A stretch of 64,000 nucleotides of DNA, taken from positions 104,869-168,868 of the forward strand of contig JADDOH010005059.1 of NCBI GenBank assembly GCA_016648135.1. The letters run 5' to 3'. This document shows, in pieces, positions 13,801 to 24,979 of this stretch. Made by a program: the position numbers and the translations under genes. The DNA is from Agrypnia vestita (taxonomy: Eukaryota > Arthropoda > Insecta > Trichoptera > Phryganeidae). Each line of letters opens with the position of its first letter. Position 1 is the stretch's first letter. The notes under the pieces were generated by a model. That model made no database searches. It was not told where the DNA came from and worked only from the letters and a program-made list of their open reading frames with translations.

Positions 13801-16800
13801 GTAGTATTACTGTACAGGTTAGCCATTATGCAAGGATTATGGACATAATTAATTTGCATTTCCATTTCTATCGACGAGATTCTGTATTTTGGCTCTACAT
13901 TTGATCTGTGAATATTAACATTTTGTTACTTACAGGTAACAGACCAAACACTTACACATTCACAAAGGCGCTTGCCGAAGATATGTTGCTCAAAGCCAAA
14001 GAACAAGGGGACATTCCAATAGCCATCGTCAGACCATCCATAGGTGAGTTGTATTATAATGTTTTGTTACTGTGAATTATTATTTCGGCATCTCCAATTT
14101 CTTAAACTTAAACTTTAACTTAAATTGTACAATCTTTCTCAAATACATTGAGGTTGGTAAAACACTGAAATTTCGCGAATGCTTGATTACTACAATGAGA
14201 TCTCATTCATTAACGCTAACCTGGGATGTATTCTTCGTAATACAGGCTCAGTTTATAAGGAAATTGTATTAAATATGGTTGATAGTAATTGTTCTAATCT
14301 GTAATATGCTTATCAAAAGCCAAATTTACCCTGTGTATCTGCTTTTAGACATTGAGAATTGTCATTTCTCAGATGATTACACATTGCTGATCTTGGAAAC
14401 CAAGTGCCTCTCTTTTTGTGTGGTAATTAGTATCATGGTAATGCTTGACCAACGTAAATTGGTGTGCGGCGACTTTGGAACAGGTGGTGCAAGAACAATT
14501 GCCAATATAGTTTTAAAGTTTTGCGAAACTGAAAAAGCATATTATGGACCAATATCACCATTTAACAGGACTTTAGATAGAGCGGCCGCCATTCATGGTT
14601 TGTTTCTTTAGTGTTGCCCGACCAAATTTCTATTATAATATCATAAAATATATTTGTCAATATACCGGACACCCTGTATATTATGTATTGTGTAATAAAT
14701 TTACACCGTGGCAATTTCTATTTCTCGACAGGGACGCCCTCCCTCGCACGCCAATTTATACTGGTAGCACTCTAATTCTTCTCGTCATTGCATAACATAA
14801 TGGTTTTTTTACTGCATTTCTAATTTTTCAACCACAAAAGTGTTTCATAATGTTTCATGTTATACTCCTAATTGTCATAATATTACTGCATTTTTCTATA
14901 ATGTCATTGTAGGATTGTCTATAAAGTCATGTTCATGGCTTCAGAGAACCTAGAGATAACTGACCACATTCTTTTAAGTATCCATATAAATAAATGCGCA
15001 TACTGATTTGTAACTATGGCGGTTTTCTAGTACTGTCATCTCGCCGCGAGCCAGTGGATGGCTGGCTAGACAATCTGAACGGTCCCACAGGGATCATTGC
15101 GGCCGCCGGGAAAGGGTTCTTCCGCACCATGCTCTGTCACGGAGAGAGGACCGCCGACCTGGTGCCCGTGGATACTGTCATCAACCTCATGGTGGTGGCT
15201 GCCTGGAAGACTGCCACATGCAGGTAAACTGGATTTGTAATTCAAAAACGGAAAACCCCAAAATTCGCCATAATTTGAAAATTTCCAAAATGTCAATTTT
15301 GTAGTAAATTGATTCCGATAATTCGTAATTTGACATAATTTTCAGTCTCTTACTCCATAAATCAATACGTTTCAGTTCACTGAATTAGAAATTTGACAAA
15401 ACTTAAAATAATATGTATTTTGATTTTTTCACAAAAGAGAACAACAAATATGTAATATACATGTATACCTTAAAATGACCCCCTATGCTATAAGTTTTGT
15501 TATAAATTATTAAGTATTTTTAGTTGTTATACAGTGCATACGCAACACATCAATACTCTCACTATTTTCAAACTAAGCTATACGCTTCTTCTATGAAAAT
15601 TAGAGTAACTTGCTGGTCTCCTCGAACGGGACTCAAACCATCGATCACTATGCGAATCTCTCGAAAATTATTTATTTCGTATATATTTGGTTACAATTAA
15701 AAATGATATACATAGTAGTTCAAGTAGTAGAATAAAATTGTTGTTAAATGCCAGCGAAAATCTTACTGCGATGGTTTTTTCTCTAACACAACGTGTTAGT
15801 GGGGTGCTATTGTACATACTGATTAGGTTTTTACGTATTACTTGAGTACACTTGAAAAATTTATTTAAATTCCATTTCTTGCTTCTATAGATTTTATAAA
15901 AATTATGAATCCATATGAATACTGGTGTACATTTGATCTTTGTAAAAATATCAGTACCAAAAGTATTGAAGAGCCCAGTTCTTATCTAATGCGGGCCCCA
16001 AAGCACTGTATTGGTTAAAGTACATCTCTTTGCAATTGTACATGCTTTTCAATTGTATTGTGATGATGGTACCAACATATTTAAAGAATATTTTAAATTA
16101 ATGAAGTAATTTGACGTAATATGTTGTATACTTGTAGATCTGAAGGAATCACCGTATACAACTGCTGCACCGGCCAACAGAAGCCCATCCTCTGGAAGGA
16201 CTTTGTAGGACTTTGCTTCCATTATATTAGAAAACATCCTTTCAGTGAGTTTTCTTTTACTATTTGTTTTTCAATAACACCATAAAATTGACACGTTTAT
16301 CATCTACATAAAAACATATTAAGGCTATACATTCACTTTAAATTAAAGAAAAATGGTTTTTAATTTCTTTTTTAATACAATACGTATTATTGTAGTAGTT
16401 TTTTTTTTAATTCTAGATCAAAAATAATTAGAATTCAGTCAAATTCACAAGTATTTTGATATTTCAGCTGGAAGTCAAAATAATACCTAAATATACTTAT
16501 GTGACATAATTTTTAAATAAAAAAACGGTATTGTTAGATTTCTTGATGTCTCATTCTCGTCTTGTAACAGCACGATCCAATTGCACCATACAACCAGGTC
16601 TCTAACCATCATGTGCAAACATCTTGCTTGCTTGTTTTTTTTGTGGGTACTGTTCATTGTGGAGTACCAAAGGGCAAAACTAAATTTCAGAATGAAGGCT
16701 TCAACATGCACACATTCACTAATTTGAAGGATTCAAAATGATCCCTTTGTTAGTACCTTTATTTGTAGTAGGTACTCTGTCTACTTCAATGAACTACATG

Positions 16801-19800
16801 AAGTTAGCTGCTCATTTGCTGTTCACGTACTACATACTTCAACTGTGATACTACAAAATTTATCCCTTAGGGGGGGGAATTGAATTAGTAAATTGCCAAC
16901 CAAAAATTGTTGTTTTGAAGATTTGAAGTTTGAAGCTTGAAGGATTGAAGAAAATGTTTGATTAAAAACGTGTGAACTATGTAGTGAAGTATTGTATTGT
17001 GTTAAATTGTAGTATTTAGTACAGAGTGGACCCATCACCATTGCAATGAAATATTATTAAATTTAAATTTAAAATAAAATAAAATACTTAGTTTATAAGC
17101 CACTTTATTATTTATTATATTTTATTAAACTTTTGTTATTATATTTAATTTTGACATTGTAAGATTAAATTTGTTAGAAAGCAGTTACATAATTGCTTAC
17201 CATTGCATATTGTGTAAGTGTAATTTCGTATACGGGGTGATAAGGTACTGAATTCGTAAATAAGTACTTTATCAACAGCACTGTGAGTCTTTCAATTTGA
17301 ATATTTGAAAGAAGGATGCAGAAAAGTAATTTTAAATGTCTGCAAGAATCTGTCAATACAACATAATGTTTGCAGGTGATATAATGTGGTGGCCAGGAGG
17401 CAATGTACGTTCCACCCGGATAATCCACACGGTAGAGAACGCCCTATACCACCGGGTGCCTGCCATGTTTATGGACTTTGTCGCCAGGTCCACTGGGAAG
17501 AAAGCCATGTAAGACATCAATTTACATATTTGCATTTAGTAAAATTTAATTTGGTTCCAAAAAATGTATTTTGTTTTATGTGATTACATTATTTATGAAA
17601 AAAAATACAACACAGTTATAAACGAAGATGAATCAACCATGATCGTATGGTAGAAAATTATTTGGAGATCATATCCACTTCGGGAACATCCCTTAAAGCA
17701 GTCGTGTTCAAAAATTCCTGTTCCTGTTGTCTGTTTATTTATCTATGACAAACAATTATAATCTTTTTTAAGTTACATAGAAAATAATGTAAATTCTTGG
17801 TAACGCTTTCATGCATAGCGCGGCCTACCGTGCGTTCCGGGGAAATCCTGACTAATCTGAATCCTGTTTGTTAAAATACGGGGCAAGCGAGTGCATGTAT
17901 ATGGCAATTGGCTACGTCCAACAACTGTTTTATGAAAAACAAAACTTTGTCCCTTGGTTCCATTTAACAAATGACATCATGACAGAATTGGTACATAAAT
18001 ACTTTATAAGCACAAATCGCTATCCAGAAATACCAAAATCTTAGTTCAAATATGAAACGCATTTCTGACCAGTACTCAGATTAATTCTTACACCTGCATT
18101 TGAGACACAAGAAAATTTTCAGGAGCACTTTTAGTCGGTTTTTGAAAATAGGCTTAAGAAGACAATGGCTTGAAAGACATATCAGCTTTCATGATGCAAA
18201 ACTGGAGCTAAACAGAGATCAATAGAAGCAAACCTCTTATTAGGAATAATAAAAACAATAAGGGACGATAAATGAAAAATTTATTCAGAATATTTTGATA
18301 ATTGAAAAATTTATAATGAATCCACATAACTAAAATTACAGATCACACTTACCTTAAATCATAATCGTCAACTACTCTATTGTGTATTCTCATTGTGAAA
18401 CAATATTGACCCTAAGTTAAGTTAAAAGATACTGAGAATGATAAAATAACATTTCTGTATGTTGATATCGAAATGCAGTATCCATGATTTTGTTTTCTTT
18501 TTTGGTAATCTATGAATTGTAAGAAGATGTCACATTATTATGTATATGAATTATATTGGTGAAAATAATTAATTTGATCGGAATCCCTCAGAATGATGAG
18601 AATACAAGACAAGCTGGAGAAGGCTGCTGCCTGCCTGGAGTACTTCACCACCAAGGAGTGGCAGTTCCGCGACGACAATGTCCGCCGCCTGTGCGGCTCG
18701 CTCTCCCCAGACGACCGCCAGAAGTTTGACTTTGACGTACGCAACATCCACTGGGACTCGTACATCCAAAGCTACATCCTAGGCATCCGGCAGTTTATTT
18801 TCAAGGAGAGCCCCGCGTCGCTACCCAAGGCCCGGGCGCAACTCTCCAGGTACTACCACTTTCTTATATCCACTTTCTTTCTGTTCCGCTTCTAATCAAA
18901 CTAAGTACATTTTGGTATTTTACCATTTGCATTGTTAGTTTTAAAAATGTAAAATGGCCTATTAAATGATGAAATGATTATTTCTAAACATATTATTTAT
19001 TTATTCATTTTTTGTATACGTATTTTTATAATGGCGGGTTTGTCAGCTAGAAATTTTTTCCGACCAACCATACAATTTAGTGGAACAGTTATAATAGATT
19101 TCCGGTACACAACGGTGACAAAACCAGCTCCATGGTAACGAGACGAGTAGGAGATGAATGGGGACAAGGAAGTGTTAAACTAGATTTTGGGAAAGGAAGA
19201 ATTGCATTAGTCTGCTTTTGAAGATACTTAAGTCTGATGATTCCACAGTTCCACATACATATTCCGTGTGAAATGATTGCTGTTTGCTAATTGTTTAAAT
19301 GAATATGTAGAACAGACCACCAAAATATATAAACGTGAATAATGGAAATTTCTTGGTACATGCTGCGGTTCCACGCAGTTCCACTATGTTTGACTTATTT
19401 AAAAAATTTGCTACGAGAATGTAAATTTAGAAAATTATGAAAAGGTCAAACTAAATACCCTCAAAAACTATAAAATGTTAATGGATAAGTAGCACTTTAT
19501 TACAAGATGGAATTAACTTGGAAAGACTCAGTTTGGAATCAAATTTCAAAAAATAAAATAAAACAATGTCTATTGTAAAAAATGTTTTGTTTACTAGGGA
19601 ATTTAATTATGCAAGTATAAATACTTTAATTGGATTATAAATGTACCTATCTTAAATATATATGGGGGGCGTTAAACTTTCGCTGTGTCCCAGCCCCCTC
19701 CCCTAAAAAAGGGGTTTAGTACAATGTTATACTTTGTGATATGTACTGAAATACTTATGATCCCTTAAATGTTGAAAATGTAGGTAAAAATTTTAGCCTT

Positions 19801-19977
19801 TTTCATGAACACTGAGGTCTTTTTCTTAGGTACTACTGGTGTCACCGTCTCATACAACTGGCCCTTGTCTTTCTGTCGTGGCGATTCTTATTTTATCGCA
19901 CCGGATCACTCAGAGCGGCGTGGTCCATGATCTGGTCTCGGCTGGTGCAGATGCTCCGGCTTCTCCCCGTGGCCTGA
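4672..19977 (+). CDS. FAR: Fatty acyl-CoA reductase, 11-exon spliced CDS (536 aa)
   Basis: Known role of the family: NADPH-dependent reduction of fatty acyl-CoA to fatty alcohol, used for waxes, cuticular lipids or pheromone precursors, usually at ER or peroxisome membranes. The CDS joins 4672-4815, 6007-6123, 7115-7237, 11352-11477, 13481-13634, 13936-14043, 15031-15223, 16138-16244, 17376-17508, 18592-18849 and 19830-19977. That is 1611 nt, all introns GT-AG, with no stop before the terminal TGA. Seen in the protein: Rossmann motif TGGTGFMG at residues 40-47, [12 protein letters not shown] in exon 4, [10 protein letters not shown] near 174-183, active-site YTFTK (Y228, K232), VRPSI and DNLNGPTG in exons 6-7, a FAR_C region about 365-480, and a hydrophobic C-terminal stretch at about 495-510. 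From memory it looks closest to insect CG5065-type FARs rather than to the 'waterproof' type; that subfamily call is an inference. Length fits the family (about 500-540 aa). Physiological substrate cannot be told. Confidence 0.95.
6007..6123 (+). CDS. FAR: FAR coding exon 2
   Basis: Acceptor TGACAG and donor GTACGT enclose 39 codons ([20 protein letters not shown]...), continuing the Rossmann fold after FMGK. Both ends are phase 0. Confidence 0.95.
6195..6268 (-). repeat. Copy of the 368-420 repeat in FAR intron 2
   Basis: GCGCTGATTGCGTGTCGCAC then TCTAATTATCTAAAGTTGTC is the inverse of the 368-420 copy. It lies just after exon 2. Confidence 0.65.
7115..7237 (+). CDS. FAR: FAR coding exon 3
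   Basis: Acceptor ATTCCAG and donor GTAAAT enclose 41 codons ([20 protein letters not shown] then [11 protein letters not shown]...). This matches the family's conserved I-x-GD segment. Phase 0 at both ends. Confidence 0.94.
7671..7743. repeat. Right half of the same MITE family
   Basis: CGTTTCCGTAAAAATCTATG through TTGAAACAACCGGGCC matches the right half of the 13096-13240 copy. The left half is absent. Confidence 0.65.
8598..9883 (+). mobile_element. Intact mariner transposon in FAR intron 3
   Basis: The 1286-bp element is bounded by TA duplications (8596-8597, 9884-9885). Inverted ends are TTAGGTCCTTACATATGAAA at left and the near-complement at right (ACACATG for ACATATG). It holds one uninterrupted transposase ORF in the same orientation as FAR. 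Length, ends and TA target fit a mariner. The near-identical second copy in the window indicates recent activity. Confidence 0.95.
8786..9805 (+). CDS. Mariner transposase (DD34D), apparently intact
   Basis: The transposase catalyses cut-and-paste movement of its element. The ORF is open from 8720 (361 codons), but [20 protein letters not shown] at 8786 looks like the true start, giving 339 aa, the usual mariner length (about 345). Counting from 8720, an N-terminal HTH region (about 25-125) is followed by WVPHEL (137-142), TCDEKW with D173, HDN with D265, and [13 protein letters not shown] with D300. There are 34 residues between D265 and D300, the mariner signature. No frameshift or stop is visible. 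Whether it is active cannot be judged from sequence. Confidence 0.93.
   Translation: MKNLKYRVIYEYEFHRGTSAAETARRINDVYGDGAAKENTVRFWFQRFRSGNFDLQNKPRGRPETKVDNEELKAIVEADPSQTTSELAAGCGVSDKTVLIHLKQIGKVKKLERWVPHELSEANQQTRVDCCVALLNRHNNEGILNRIITCDEKWILYDNRKRSSQWLNPAEPAKPCPKRKLTPKKLLVSVWWTSAGVVHYSFLKSGQTITADVYCQQLQTMMEKLAAKQPRLVNRSRPLLLHDNARPHTAQQTATKLEELQLECLRHPPYSPDLAPTDYHFFRNLDNFLQRKKFNSDGAVQTAFKDFIDSRANGFFSKGIDELPMKWQKCIDSNGTYFD
10654..10800 (+). repeat. Dispersed repeat, copy A
   Basis: TAGGTCGACCACAATCAAAA, GACCATTCCCTAG and AAGAAAGCGGGGAAAGTT match 42828-42976 in inverse orientation. Confidence 0.85.
11352..11477 (+). CDS. FAR: FAR coding exon 4
   Basis: Acceptor GATCCAG and donor GTATGT enclose 42 codons with [19 protein letters not shown] and INMLGT, very conserved in insect FARs. 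The preceding intron (4.1 kb) carries the intact mariner. Confidence 0.96.
11505..12700 (+). repeat. Dispersed 'ACTCCCTTTC' repeat, tandem copies in FAR intron 4
   Basis: The core GATCGATTTTTAACCCTTTT then CCCGTGATC recurs near 11528, 11948 and 12248. Between the cores come ATAATTATAGTATAATTTTG, GATTTTTAGAAATTTTAATG and AAAACTTGGTTTTTATGGGT. The same family is at 45540-46460, 57235-57860 and 58190-58411. Confidence 0.88.
13096..13240. mobile_element. 145-bp MITE in FAR intron 5's upstream intron (intron 4)
   Basis: The inverted ends contain GTTGTTTCAAGTTGGATTAAA, with internal AAAAATCTATGCTTTAAACA. TAA flanks both sides. It belongs to the same family as 35631-35953 and 40190-40334. Confidence 0.75.
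13481..13634 (+). CDS. FAR: FAR coding exon 5
   Basis: Acceptor ATTCCAG and donor GTAATA. It encodes [20 protein letters not shown] through DHLTPMLI plus one base (phase 1). HVSTAY is the conserved strand ahead of the active site. Confidence 0.95.
13936..14043 (+). CDS. FAR: FAR coding exon 6 (active site)
   Basis: Acceptor CTTACAG and donor GTGAGT. It encodes [18 protein letters not shown] and IAIVRPSI. The SDR-type YxxxK catalytic pair is Y228 and K232. Phase 1 at both ends. Confidence 0.96.
14450..14763 (+). mobile_element. Small TIR element with HTH transposase relic (FAR intron 6)
   Basis: CCAACGTAAATTGGTGTGCG at left and its near-complement CGCACGCCAATTTATACTGG at right bound about 314 bp. 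Inside, [20 protein letters not shown] and [17 protein letters not shown] resemble the HTH transposase head at 40510-40816 (I.N...F.E.E...I.PF pattern). A diverged copy lies at 49990-50370 in the opposite orientation. Confidence 0.6.
15031..15223 (+). CDS. FAR: FAR coding exon 7
   Basis: Acceptor TTTCTAG and donor GTAAAC. It encodes [20 protein letters not shown] and then [27 protein letters not shown] and AAWKTAT. It enters in phase 1 and leaves in phase 2. Confidence 0.95.
16138..16244 (+). CDS. FAR: FAR coding exon 8
   Basis: Acceptor CTTGTAG and donor GTGAGT. It encodes [20 protein letters not shown] and the following helix. YNCCTG is a conserved insect FAR motif. Confidence 0.94.
17376..17508 (+). 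CDS. FAR: FAR coding exon 9
   Basis: Acceptor TTTGCAG and donor GTAAGA. It encodes [20 protein letters not shown] through [11 protein letters not shown]. It enters in phase 1 and leaves in phase 2. Confidence 0.92.
18592..18849 (+). CDS. FAR: FAR coding exon 10 (FAR_C domain)
   Basis: Acceptor CCCTCAG and donor GTACTA. It encodes 86 residues including [39 protein letters not shown] and [20 protein letters not shown], which is the C-terminal FAR_C (sterile) domain. It is markedly GC-richer than the flanking introns. Confidence 0.96.
19830..19977 (+). CDS. FAR: FAR coding exon 11 and stop
   Basis: Acceptor TTCTTAG. It encodes 49 residues starting [20 protein letters not shown] and ends at TGA 19975-19977. 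The hydrophobic run with one internal Arg is typical of the FAR C-terminal membrane segment. Confidence 0.93.
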
Positions 19978-20673
19978 TGAGAGTCTCACCGCCATAGGGA
20001 ATCAAGAGAGGCCCCCGCATTGTCGCGTACAGCGCGATGGGCACAGACATAATATAATATATAAAGTAAGACAACGCTTTACAAAAGTTGTGACCTAATT
20101 TATTTATTTTTTTAATATTTGCATTCAATTGTATTCTGTTTTCTTGTCATATTATGTCGTTCAACGCGTAGACTGTAACTAGGGTGTTCAGATTGCCAAT
20201 GTGCGAGGGTAAACAGCATTTTCAAAGTTTGAATTCGTTATTTGAATAGCCAACTGAATATTTATAAATATCATATTTATATGTGTTACAAATAATTGAT
20301 TATTGGGTACTCTCTGCATTGACGGTCGGTGCAATATGTATGTACGCAGTGTCACTGGAGGCGGCTTACTCGATTTTCCTTTGGAAGACAATTGTACTCG
20401 TGAGTATCCGCCTGAAGCCAGCGTACGTCAGTAAATAATGCGTTGCAATGTGCAACTTTCCGCGGTATTGTTAGAAAAGTATTGTAATTGGTCATTCGTA
20501 TGTCGAGGAATGAATCTGTAAGCCTATGAATAGTTTTTCAAAGTACGTTTCTCTTCTTGTAATATTCTTAAGTTTTATTTATTCAGAAGAAATTGTTCAA
20601 CTATTTTGCCTGCTGTTCATATATCAATTATGTATCTAGACAAGACTTGTACTTTCTGAGAAAGTATGTATGT

Positions 20674-20679
20674 AATAAA
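20674..20679 (+). terminator. Candidate FAR poly(A) signal
   Basis: AATAAA about 700 bp past the FAR stop is followed at 20690-20710 by a GT-rich tract (GGTTTTGTTTTGTAAAGTTG), the usual cleavage context. A second AATAAA-containing site near 21039 is an alternative. Confidence 0.45.
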
Positions 20680-23600
20680 TACACTGTAAAAGGTTTTGTT
20701 TTGTAAAGTTGAGAAATTACACTTTTTTAATGTAATTTTAAAAAAATGTAAATGATGTGGACAAATTGTTTATTGTTAATTTTGTTTTGGTTTATTAAAT
20801 TTAAAATTCTCTGTGTTCTAGAGCGTGTATCTACAAGTGGAATTTGTGCTAAAAGTACTGTTTTAGTCACTTTAGTAATTTGATATTGTAAGTTGGGCCA
20901 ATTTGAATAGAAAATTGTATTGTTCATTCAAATTTATACACCCCTGGGTGGACGTTCTCTACATGCAAGAGTTGTGGAGATTTAGTGTTGGCCAAATTAT
21001 CAGAATACCATTTCAATAAGCTTTATTTTGTATAAAAATAAATCTTGTACGGTTTATGAGTTTGCACTTTTTAAAGACAATTTAATTATGAATGTTGGTA
21101 CAGTATAATAAAATCATTTGGCAAATGAAGAAATTTGGTGTTTTGTAATTCCTGTTACGGAATATTTCCGTGATATAATATTGTCGCCAAATGAACGACA
21201 CTGCTAGATATTTTCTCATACTGTCAACAGAAGGACAGATTGTGACGACATTCGGGTATGTCTAATCATTACTTATTTCTAAGAATTTAATATAAAACTT
21301 ATTATTATTTAAGATTTAGAACATTGTTCAATATTGGTTTAAGCTTGTGATCGATGGGAAATGAATATTGAAAATAATTGCAAAATATGTATAACAAAAT
21401 ATATTATGATTAGGTATTTATTTGAATTAATTTTAAAGGTGGCAACATTTGCTTGCGCTGTCGTCTAAATGCAACGGTTCGTTGAAATCAGATTGTGATT
21501 GAGTTCCTTGCTTGATGGCATTTATTGTAAATATCTAAAATTGGCGTATACTAATTTTACATTGACAATGTGACATTTTTTTAATTCCACGTTTCATTAA
21601 GCGTCCGTCTTTGCCCAGATCTTCTTTGAAATTCATTTGAAGATGCCATTCTTTTCAACCGTGTCTGCGTCACTATTTTATTTCACGTACAGTTCTTTAT
21701 AAATAATTAACTGACTTGCAAGCAGAAGTTGCTGATTGGATAAAGTGTGGTTGTCATTTTTTTATATAAACATACCTCGGTTAAACATACCTAAAAGTTA
21801 AACTTAAGCGAAAGGCGTGTAGTCTTTCTATTTGTTCATTTTTGTGGTGATGTATTTTTATCAGTTTATTACTGTTTAATACTTGATTACGTTCAATCAT
21901 TATCAATAATGTAAACTCTATGCTCAAGAAGAAAATATATTTCACACTTTGATTTAGACCTAACATAATTTGGATGGTGATAATTGACTGAGGGCCACCC
22001 ACATAAATATTATTATACAGCACCAATCTGCTAATAGCATCATTCCATATAGTACCAAAATAAATTTTACGAGTTTAATAAATAATAATATACACATTTT
22101 ATATTTTTAGTATCCTGTATTCAAAATCAAAGAACACAGGTTGAACTTCGCGATTTTACTGCTGCTCTTCGGCCGTGGGTGGGATGTTGGTTCGTTATCA
22201 CCGTCGACTTTAGAACCGACCAACTTCTGCTAGTAATCCAGTTGTGCGCGAGTCCACTGGCTAATGCGGTAGTTGAATGTGCAAAAGACAAAACAGAGCA
22301 AAAGTGGCTGCAACCAGTGAAAACACGTTTTCAAACAATGTGAAGTGAAACATTCTATGTCATCAGGACAGGATGATCGCTGGATTTTACAGAAGAGTGT
22401 ATTTCAAAAGAGTAGTGTGAAATGTGTTTCCTTGGTTAACGTGTGGTTAAAGATGCTATGTAAGTGAAGACTTTTGAAATGTATAGATATAATTTAATTG
22501 AAAAGTAAGCTTTTTCATAAATAATGACCGTGGCAGCAAACTAAGGTTATGCGATTGTCAAATGAATATGGAAGTTAGCATTGACTGTGTGTGTTTATCC
22601 TTATCTGAAGGACAACTTTGTATGAATTGTTTCCGAGAATGTATAATAATAGTTACTGTTAAGAATCCATTCTCTGAATCGAAAGTGTGAAATTGTTTTA
22701 AAAATATTGTGATTCAATCTTCCGCTTTTTATTGGAGTGTCTTTTTTTAAAATCTGTTATTTTAAAAGCATAATATATATCACATTTTTTAATATGATTT
22801 TATTTTTATCGAAAAATATATAATTCATGCTAAATTTCCGACAAGATAGTTTTCAAAATATTTACCTAGCATTTGTTCTAAACAATAGACTGACAGACTC
22901 GATATAGACCAAAAATACTTTGGTTAAATTAGTTTTTTCATCGGATAATTTTTGGCAGATTTAAAAAAATCCACACATCTCCGCAGAATATGTAATTTAA
23001 GTCGATTAAGAACCCATATCGCTTGGGATATGTTGAGTTTATTTGTTGACTACTGTTAATGGTTTTGTTTCCACTCGTTGTTATGTTAAACATTTTGGTT
23101 TATTTAATTTGTAAAATAGCATTAATATTATGTTACACAATCACATTCTCCAAACCGTGTCGCTGTCAAACTCTTAACACCAAAGTATTTTTTTCTTTGG
23201 ACAGTTCAGCCGATATTCAACTAGCTGCTTGGATGCGTAATAAGAGCTAATCGAGCAGAGGAATTGTGTGAACTATTAGGGGTGTAATGTTTATGGACAG
23301 ATTTGATTTTTATTATACTCAAATATGGATGTGTTCAAAAAGTGTTGACAGCTTCAATGTCAAATACGAATATATTGCATTCCTGCATTGTAAATTACTC
23401 CCAAATGACAGTGTTATTAATTAATTAATTTATTAAAATGATTTCCAATGTACATCCTGATCAAACATTTTGAGAAGACATAGTCTATTGGGTGTAGGTT
23501 TCCACACAAATATTTTATATTGATTTCGATCCATGTTATTTCAGTTATTTTCTCAACTAGTAAATGGATTTGAAGCAAAGCGAGTGCCGTACATTTGCCA

Positions 23601-24364
23601 CGGCTAACAACCTAATGTTGAAAATTACAAATAATATGAAAATAAATCACGCATGATTAGTTTCAGGAAGCGTTTCATTAAATTCCTTGTTTTTTATGTA
23701 AATTGGCCCGAAAAATATAATTTACAATGAAAGTTCTGACGAAGCGATTTTCATATTTCTGTGGTTCATAAAAGACCCAGTATTATTTCAATTATTAAGC
23801 CTCAAAAAGTATTCAATATAAATTTCTATCATATAAATTACTTAAATTAAATAATAATTATGAAAACAAGGTTGCATTCTTATAAACCTACTTGAGTTTT
23901 GGTTTATTTCTAATAAATTTATCACAACCCTGTTATGAAATTGATGGAAATAAATTTTAACTTGTACGCAAAAGATGTCTTCAATTTAAAAGAATTGCTT
24001 CAATATATAATTATTAATATACTTAAGGTTAACATTGTTACACACTGATCATTCTTATATCATGGTTTTGATCAGCGCTGTCCAATTGGATCATTATTTA
24101 TATAATTCACAAATTTGTACTTAACTATTGTGTTTTTATCTTTTTCTCTTTTCCTCAATAGAAACAATGTTAGATAAAAATAACATTACCTCTGTAATAT
24201 GTATTTACAAAATGTTGAGGATTATTGTGTTATCTACATTTCTACACGCTCTTTGTGAATCTAATACACATTTTTCATACACTCACCGCAGTCAGTGTTT
24301 CTTCAATGACCAAGTCCATGGTGTGATTCCTAATGTCTTAATTTTGTAAAAAAATATATAACTA
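20680..24364. other. Intergenic AT-rich sequence downstream of FAR
   Basis: Apart from the candidate exon at 22140-22459, nothing recognisable is seen. It is AT-rich with short chance ORFs. Confidence 0.6.
22140..22459 (+). other. Candidate non-coding 5' exon
   Basis: This is a moderately GC-rich block ending in a consensus donor, GCTAT then GTAAGT at 22460. It contains a CCAGTGAAAACACG-like stretch, and no long ORF. It may be the first exon of a gene whose coding exons lie outside this window. Unproven. Confidence 0.25.
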
Positions 24365-24368
24365 TTAA

Positions 24369-24975
24369 CCGGTCGTGTGCCGGCCATACGTAACGCGGAA
24401 TGTGCCCTGTCTGTCACATGATTGATAGTTATATTCATGTAAAAATTAAAATAATTCCCTAAGAAGTTGTAGTTTCTGGTTTCTCAATAAACAGACATCA
24501 ATAATTACTTATATTTCAAGAATTTCTTGTGCAATAATTACTTATTCTTTAATTATGAAAATAAGTAACGAAATTTACTGTCAGAAATGTACGCACATGT
24601 TTATCCAATAAAACCGTGGAAGCAAAAACACAAAAGATATTGTATTTCAATATTTTCGTTCTAAATATATCAAAGAATATAAAAGTACTTAATTGTAACA
24701 ATTCTTTATTTAAAAAAAATACTTTTTTAACAGATAAATAATACAATTTGGAATGATTTTTTGTCCGGTTTGCGCAGCAAATGAGGTTACTTGACAAATA
24801 GAACTCGTTCATTCATTCAAAAACTTGAGATACAACTAATAATAAGCTTTAAAAATCCATAAACGCAGGTAAAATAGGCCGAATTCGCATACGTGTCTAG
24901 GGAGTGCAGATCTGCGCTCCGGCACATAGGGCTATACAAGTTTTTGCGCAGATCTGCTCTCCGGCACCCGACCGG
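24369..24975. mobile_element. TTAA-flanked MITE, piggyBac-type
   Basis: TTAA lies at 24365-24368 and 24976-24979. The inverted ends are CCGGTCGTGTGCCGG and CCGGTCGGGTGCCGG. The right subterminal region has CAGATCTGCGCTCCGGCAC twice (about 24907 and 24946). No transposase is seen. TTAA targeting suggests piggyBac. Confidence 0.7.
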
Positions 24976-24979
24976 TTAA

